Below are positions 16,340 through 16,792 of a stretch of DNA of 16,792 nucleotides, in pieces. Numbering within the stretch: the stretch's first letter is position 1; each line of letters begins with the position of its first letter. The translations under genes and the position numbers were made by a program. The stretch is from Deltaproteobacteria bacterium (GTDB taxonomy: Bacteria; Desulfobacterota; Desulfobulbia; Desulfobulbales; BM004), in NCBI GenBank assembly GCA_020346205.1, contig CP070776.1, positions 593,653-610,444 of the forward strand, written 5' to 3'. The notes beneath the pieces are model-generated. The model made no database searches and had not been told where the DNA came from. It worked only from the letters and a program-made list of their open reading frames with translations.

Positions 16340-16792
16340 TTATTTTATGAATTTTAGCCAAAGTGGCTCACTAACATCGCCGGTTCCGTAAAGAGGGGCT
16401 GATAATTTACTGTTTGCCTCCCGTCCTGCTATCTCATATCTGGATACGCCGAATAAGTAATTTTTAACAGTGGTAAACTGAAGATCGTCCGGGTTGTCAG
16501 TTTCTAGTTTGCGTTGAAACTCGATCGTCCACTCTTTATCAACCCATAATCCTTTGGCATGCACATCACCTCTGCTGCCAGTGGGTGGGTGAAGGGAATA
16601 ACGAGGGAGAATTTCTCCTTCAAATTCAGGTTTAAGAACAATTGAGTAAGCGCTGGTCCCAGTGTCTCCTTTCCGTAACAGATACATTTTTTTGCCTGAT
16701 GCTGAAATAACCTCAGTAGCATTCCGGTCCTTATTCAGGCTCAATATATGGGTTTTATCATCAGCATATCCCGTTCCGTCCGTGCGGCAAGC
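16340..16792 (-). CDS. Ethylbenzene-dehydrogenase-type heme-binding domain protein (5' end beyond window)
   Basis: The frame is open to the right edge; 150 C-terminal residues are visible, beginning ACRTDGTGYADDK. The GYADD motif, the later GLWVDKEWTIEFQRKLET (a W-x-V-E/x-F-x-R-x-L pattern) and YLFGVSRYE are typical of the EB_dh/cytochrome c-552 domain (PF09459), which binds heme b in gamma subunits of the type II DMSO reductase family and also occurs in multiheme cytochromes. No CxxCH site is visible in this part; c-type heme sites, a signal peptide or other domains could lie upstream. A likely periplasmic electron-transfer protein, first visible gene of the operon with the PhnD-like protein and the kinase. 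The identification rests on motifs recalled from memory. Confidence 0.75.
   Translation of the reverse strand, partial: ACRTDGTGYADDKTHILSLNKDRNATEVISASGKKMYLLRKGDTGTSAYSIVLKPEFEGEILPRYSLHPPTGSRGDVHAKGLWVDKEWTIEFQRKLETDNPDDLQFTTVKNYLFGVSRYEIAGREANSKLSAPLYGTGDVSEPLWLKFIK

Overview
The window is a stretch of ordinary bacterial chromosome, moderately AT-rich, with well-spaced genes on both strands. Protein character and gene order suggest a Desulfobacterota (deltaproteobacterial) anaerobe: the block xseB-ispA-dxs, the block xerC-hslV-hslU, and a c-552/ethylbenzene-dehydrogenase-type heme protein beside a PhnD-like binding protein and a sensor kinase. A Desulfobulbales-like sulfur-metabolising organism is my best guess, but it is inferred and no rRNA is present to test it. 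I see no insertion sequence, prophage, CRISPR array, tRNA or rRNA.

Layout. (1) 1-2371, minus strand: xseB, ispA and a 3'-truncated dxs form an isoprenoid-precursor operon; xseB and ispA overlap as TAATG. (2) 2372-2707: a divergent intergenic region with a good xerC promoter and operator-like repeats. (3) 2708-5677, plus strand: xerC, hslV, hslU, i.e. chromosome-dimer resolution plus an ATP-dependent protease. (4) 5722-8387, plus strand: a double zinc-ribbon protein, an FAD-dependent UDP-galactopyranose-mutase/amine-oxidase-like enzyme with a C-terminal two-helix membrane domain, and a 107-residue protein that is a free-standing copy of that membrane domain. (5) 8400-12951, minus strand: dnaE (replicative polymerase alpha subunit) and a sugar-phosphate-isomerase-like TIM barrel. 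(6) 12952-13511: a 560-base gap without a convincing protein gene, full of inverted repeats and ending in a strong plus-strand intrinsic terminator; it probably encodes a structured or small RNA. (7) 13512-16792, minus strand: a three-gene operon running in from beyond the right edge: heme-binding EB_dh-domain protein, PhnD-like periplasmic binding protein, membrane histidine kinase.

How the genes work together. Regions 1-3 and dnaE are housekeeping. The three parts that deserve attention are the heme protein/binding protein/kinase operon, which looks like a TorT-TorS-style or split TtrS-style sensor for a respiratory substrate with no response regulator in view; the oxidoreductase and its duplicated membrane domain, which looks like a two-component membrane assembly; and the structured 13.0-13.5 kb gap, which contains mutually exclusive hairpins, an operator-like palindrome and an orphan terminator.
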